Shown here: one piece after another, positions 5,868 through 8,387 of the stretch | Position numbering within the stretch: position 1 is the stretch's first letter | Layout: each line of letters starts with the position of its first letter | Assembly (NCBI GenBank): GCA_937900975.1 | Contig: CALCPC010000182.1 | Span: 1 to 8,387, forward strand | Reading direction: 5' to 3' | Source of the DNA: an uncultured Paracoccaceae bacterium | GTDB taxonomy: Bacteria > Pseudomonadota > Alphaproteobacteria > Rhodobacterales > Rhodobacteraceae | Length of the DNA stretch: 8,387 nt | The notes under the pieces: generated by a model | What the model saw: only the letters and a program-made list of their open reading frames with translations | Told to the model about the DNA's origin: nothing | Database searches by the model: none | Program-made: the position numbers and the translations under genes

Positions 5868-6559
5868 CAATGCGGATCCCGACCGATGACCCGGCTGATG
5901 TCGTCGATGGTTTCCAACGCTTCCTCCAGCATCAGGGTCTGGGCCAGCGCGGCATTGGTATCGCCAAGTTGCAGATCGGTCTTCAGCCCCTTCACCTGCC
6001 GGCGCATCCGTTGAATAAGAAGGCCCAAACGCTCCTGCGTGATCTGGCCCGTATGCTGCGCGAGGGAGCCTGGATCGTGCTGCTTTTGCGCCGAGCGCAT
6101 GCTAAGCGTGCGGCCTGCGGCGAAATTGGCGAAGGTCCGCTCGATCACGTCGCGCAGTTCCCCATCCGTCAGATCGTCTTTGCGCAGATAGGCCATGCAG
6201 CCGGTGTCAAACGCCTCCGCAACGATGGTTTCCGACCCCCGGCCCGACATCAAGATCAGCGGCGTGCAGATGCCAAGCAAACCGTCGAACACCTCCCGCG
6301 CCAGCTCCAACCCGCTGCCATCGGGCAGATGATAATCGACGATGACCAGATCGATCACCTCTGTCTGCAGGATCGCCCGCGCGGTTTGCAGGTTGGACGT
6401 CTCCAAAAAGTTCAGCCCCAACCCGCTTTTCCGCGCCAGATGGGTCACGATCTGTCGGTCAAAGCGGGAATCGTCGATCAATAAGCAGTTTCGATAACCG
6501 ATACCGACCGCATCGATTGTATTGGTTTGGGCAAGTAAGGGGGGGCGGACTGTCTGCAT
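5867..6559 (-). CDS. Receiver-only response regulator with helical C-terminal tail
   Basis: This 230-residue protein has a CheY-like receiver at about residues 22-148: the acidic pocket CLLIDDSRFDR (Asp29, Asp30), phosphoacceptor Asp75 in IVDYHLPDGSG, conserved Ser105 in LMSGRGSE and Lys127 in YLRKDDL. No DNA-binding, GGDEF, EAL or other output domain follows. Instead residues about 165-230 are predominantly helix-forming (QITQERLGLLIQRMRRQV, then LAQTLMLEEALETIDDISRV) and may form a coiled coil or docking helix. It is co-transcribed with, and overlaps, the kinase gene downstream. It probably relays phosphate or binds a partner protein rather than DNA. Upstream, 78 bases separate it from the broken amidase gene, and I see no clear promoter there. 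Confidence 0.88.
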   Translation of the reverse strand: MQTVRPPLLAQTNTIDAVGIGYRNCLLIDDSRFDRQIVTHLARKSGLGLNFLETSNLQTARAILQTEVIDLVIVDYHLPDGSGLELAREVFDGLLGICTPLILMSGRGSETIVAEAFDTGCMAYLRKDDLTDGELRDVIERTFANFAAGRTLSMRSAQKQHDPGSLAQHTGQITQERLGLLIQRMRRQVKGLKTDLQLGDTNAALAQTLMLEEALETIDDISRVIGRDPH

Positions 6560-6637
6560 CTCTGGTCTCTATGCACTCACGTTCCCCGTTCGTGCCGCAT
6601 AAAGATTAATGGCCGGTTAGCGCCTCGACGCGAGCGG

Positions 6638-8152
6638 CTAAAGCGTCCGCCAATCGGCGGACCGCTCGAACGCGGCGGCGGCCTGATAGAGGGTGCTTTC
6701 CGCAAAGCGTCGGCCCACCAGCATCAACCCGATGGGCAAGCCGTCGGAAAGCCCGCAAGGCAGCGACATCGCGGGATGCCCCGTCACGTCAAAAGGGGCC
6801 GTGTTGGGCAGCATCTCAAACGCCCGCTGACAGGTCAGCGCCAGCGGCGCATCGGGCGGCGGCAAGGGCGTCGCTTTCATCGGCGTGGTCGGCATCAACA
6901 ACAGGTCGTAGGCCGCCAGCGATTTGTCATACTCTGCCCGCAACTGCCGCGACAAGTTTTGCGATTTGGCATAATAATGGCCACGGTGATGCTTAAGGTA
7001 ATACTGTCCCACCAGCATCGATATTTTCAGCGTGTCGGACAGCTCGTCCGCCCGCACCCGCCAATTGGCATGAAAGTCGAGCAGGGAGGTTGTGTACATC
7101 CCCTCCCACCCCGTCCCCATCCCGTTGCCGGTCATCATTTGGTTCATCAACCCCTCAAGCGCGATCGGCGTCCAAATCGCCGTTCCCTTGAGGTGCCAGG
7201 GGATCGAGATCTCATCGACCGCGGCGCCAAGATCCCGGAACCGCGCCGCCGCCGCCCGGACCGAGGCGTCGACATCGGCCTCCGAGGCGGGAAGGCCGAA
7301 ACCCTCTTTGACAAGGCCGATGCGCAGCCCGCTGACCCCGTGCGACAGCGCGGCGGTATAGCGATCGGTCTCGACATCGTATTGTCGGGGGTCAAGCCCG
7401 TCGGCGCCGGCCAAAACCTCCAGCATCAAGGCATTGTCGGCGACGGTCTGCGTCATCGGGCCGGTGTGGTCGATTGTGGCCTCGATGGGCATGACACCGG
7501 TGTAGGGCACAAGACCATGCGTCGGCTTCATGCCGTAACAGCCGCAAAACGATGCCGGCATCCGGATCGATCCGCCCTGGTCGCCACCAATGGCCATGTC
7601 CACTGCGCCCGACGCCACCAACGCCCCAGATCCCGAGGATGAGCCCCCCGCCGAATACCCCATCCGGTGCGGGTTGTGGCACGGGCCGGTCGCGTTGGTG
7701 TGGCTGCCGCCCGAAAGACAGAAATACTCACAATGCGCCTTGCCCGCGATGATGGCGCCGGCCTCCAACAGCCGCGTGACAATCGTGGCGTCGACATCGG
7801 GCGTATAGCCTTTCAGCGTCTAGGCACCGTTCATCATCGGCACGCCGGCAACACAGACATTGTCCTTGATGGCCACCGTCCGCCCGCTCAGCGGGCCGCG
7901 CGGGGCGCCCCGGATCTCGGTCCGCACGGCCCATGCGTTCAAGGGATTGTCCTCCGCCTGCGGCCGCCAGCCGGACGTGCGGGGATAAAGCACGGGCGGC
8001 AGGTAATCGGGCAGCGCATCGACCGTGTCATAGGCGTCGAGCGTGCCCTGCATGACATCTAAAAACTCCTGCACCCGCGCGGGCGACATGTGCATGCCAA
8101 GCTCGGCCACGATCTCGGCAAGCTGGGCATGGGTGGGGCGTTGCACAGTCAT
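6638..8152 (-). pseudogene. Amidase (amidase-signature family) interrupted by one in-frame TAG
   Basis: Amidase-signature enzymes hydrolyse amides to acid and ammonia with a Ser-cisSer-Lys triad. The full 504-codon frame reads as a complete family member: Lys96 in TVAIKDNVCVAG, cis-Ser171 in [12 protein letters not shown] and nucleophile Ser195 in [11 protein letters not shown]. The 75- and 24-residue spacings equal those in fatty acid amide hydrolase. Segments such as [20 protein letters not shown] and [11 protein letters not shown] resemble, from memory, the enantioselective amidases beside Rhodococcus nitrile hydratase genes. Codon 111 is TAG (7820-7822), and the same frame resumes without any shift. 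The product would stop after the Lys and lack both serines, so it should be inactive unless read through. The start at 8152 has AAGGA eight bases upstream; an in-frame extension to 8374 looks non-coding. The substrate cannot be told from sequence. A sequencing error is the main alternative to a real nonsense mutation. Confidence 0.9.
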
Positions 8153-8387
8153 CTGTCGGATCCTTGCGTTTAGATCTGGGGCGGCCTGTCCTCGGCCTTG
8201 ACGCGGATGGGTATCGGGCAAAGCGCGCGCTTGCGCGTCCGAAACCCGGCGTTCCGGGCCGGGCGCTCCGGTCGGGCGCGCGCCATCCCCGTCCTTCGCA
8301 CCGTTTGGGGCGCCCGATGGCCCCACAAAATTCGCCGCCTGCGCACCGCCCGACGGGGCGCGGTGCGGCTTCAACCGCGCCGGCGGC
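8153..8387. other. Region upstream of the amidase, no recognised gene
   Basis: The amidase frame continues open on the minus strand to 8374 (a TTG start), but the translation is glycine-, proline- and alanine-rich without family features. The amidase ribosome binding site lies at its left edge. A perfect 8-base stem, CGCACCGC (8342-8349) with GCGGTGCG (8360-8367), has a 10-base loop and no T-run. I see nothing else. Confidence 0.4.

Noticed and set aside
6560..6637. EcfG-type general stress promoter before the response regulator
   Set aside because: A GGAAC is present on the minus strand, but no suitable -10 element follows at the expected spacing before the start codon.
7820..7822. TAG read as pyrrolysine, suggested by the nearby corrinoid protein
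   Set aside because: The corrinoid gene here fits methionine synthesis, not methylamine metabolism. The amidase family has no pyrrolysine, and no pyl genes are visible.
8153..8374. N-terminal extension of the amidase
   Set aside because: The frame is open but compositionally non-coding, and a good ribosome site precedes the ATG at 8152, where the family normally begins.

Overview
The window looks like chromosomal DNA of a Rhodobacteraceae (Roseobacter-group) alphaproteobacterium. It is very GC-rich, and its corrinoid protein, short homocysteine methyltransferase, RNase D, SufE and amidase all read like that family. This assignment is inference from remembered protein sequences, not from a search.

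Layout, left to right. (a) 1-363 has no convincing gene, only a possible coding remnant at 24-137 and one stem-loop. (b) 364-2890, minus strand, transcribed right to left: sufE, then a homocysteine S-methyltransferase gene (bmt-like) overlapping it by one base, then about 390 bp of unusual spacer, then a cobalamin-binding corrinoid protein. The last two proteins correspond to two of the modules of cobalamin-dependent methionine synthase (MetH), carried as separate proteins; the methyltetrahydrofolate-binding and reactivation modules are not in the window. The spacer holds a 27-bp tandem repeat with three near-identical copies that grades into a degenerate 27-base periodicity. The repeat supplies the methyltransferase stop codon, and a possible frame-broken small gene lies between it and the corrinoid gene. 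(c) 2994-3464, plus strand: a small unidentified lipoprotein, divergent from sufE. (d) 3516-4676, minus strand: RNase D, with a hairpin candidate terminator between it and the convergent lipoprotein gene. (e) 4677-5135: a gene-poor gap with a likely intrinsic terminator. (f) 5136-6559, minus strand: a two-gene signalling operon, a receiver-only response regulator followed by a histidine kinase without a sensor domain, joined by a TGATG overlap. (g) 6638-8152, minus strand: an amidase of the Rhodococcus enantioselective-amidase type, complete except for a single in-frame TAG that separates the catalytic lysine from both catalytic serines. (h) 8153-8387: upstream DNA with a GC hairpin and no recognised gene.

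Most genes are ordinary housekeeping or signalling genes. The points worth a second look are the repeat-containing spacer in the split methionine synthase locus, the single amber codon in the amidase, the minimal kinase/receiver pair, and a small dyad directly before the RNase D start. I did not find a clear new defence, mobile or biosynthetic system.
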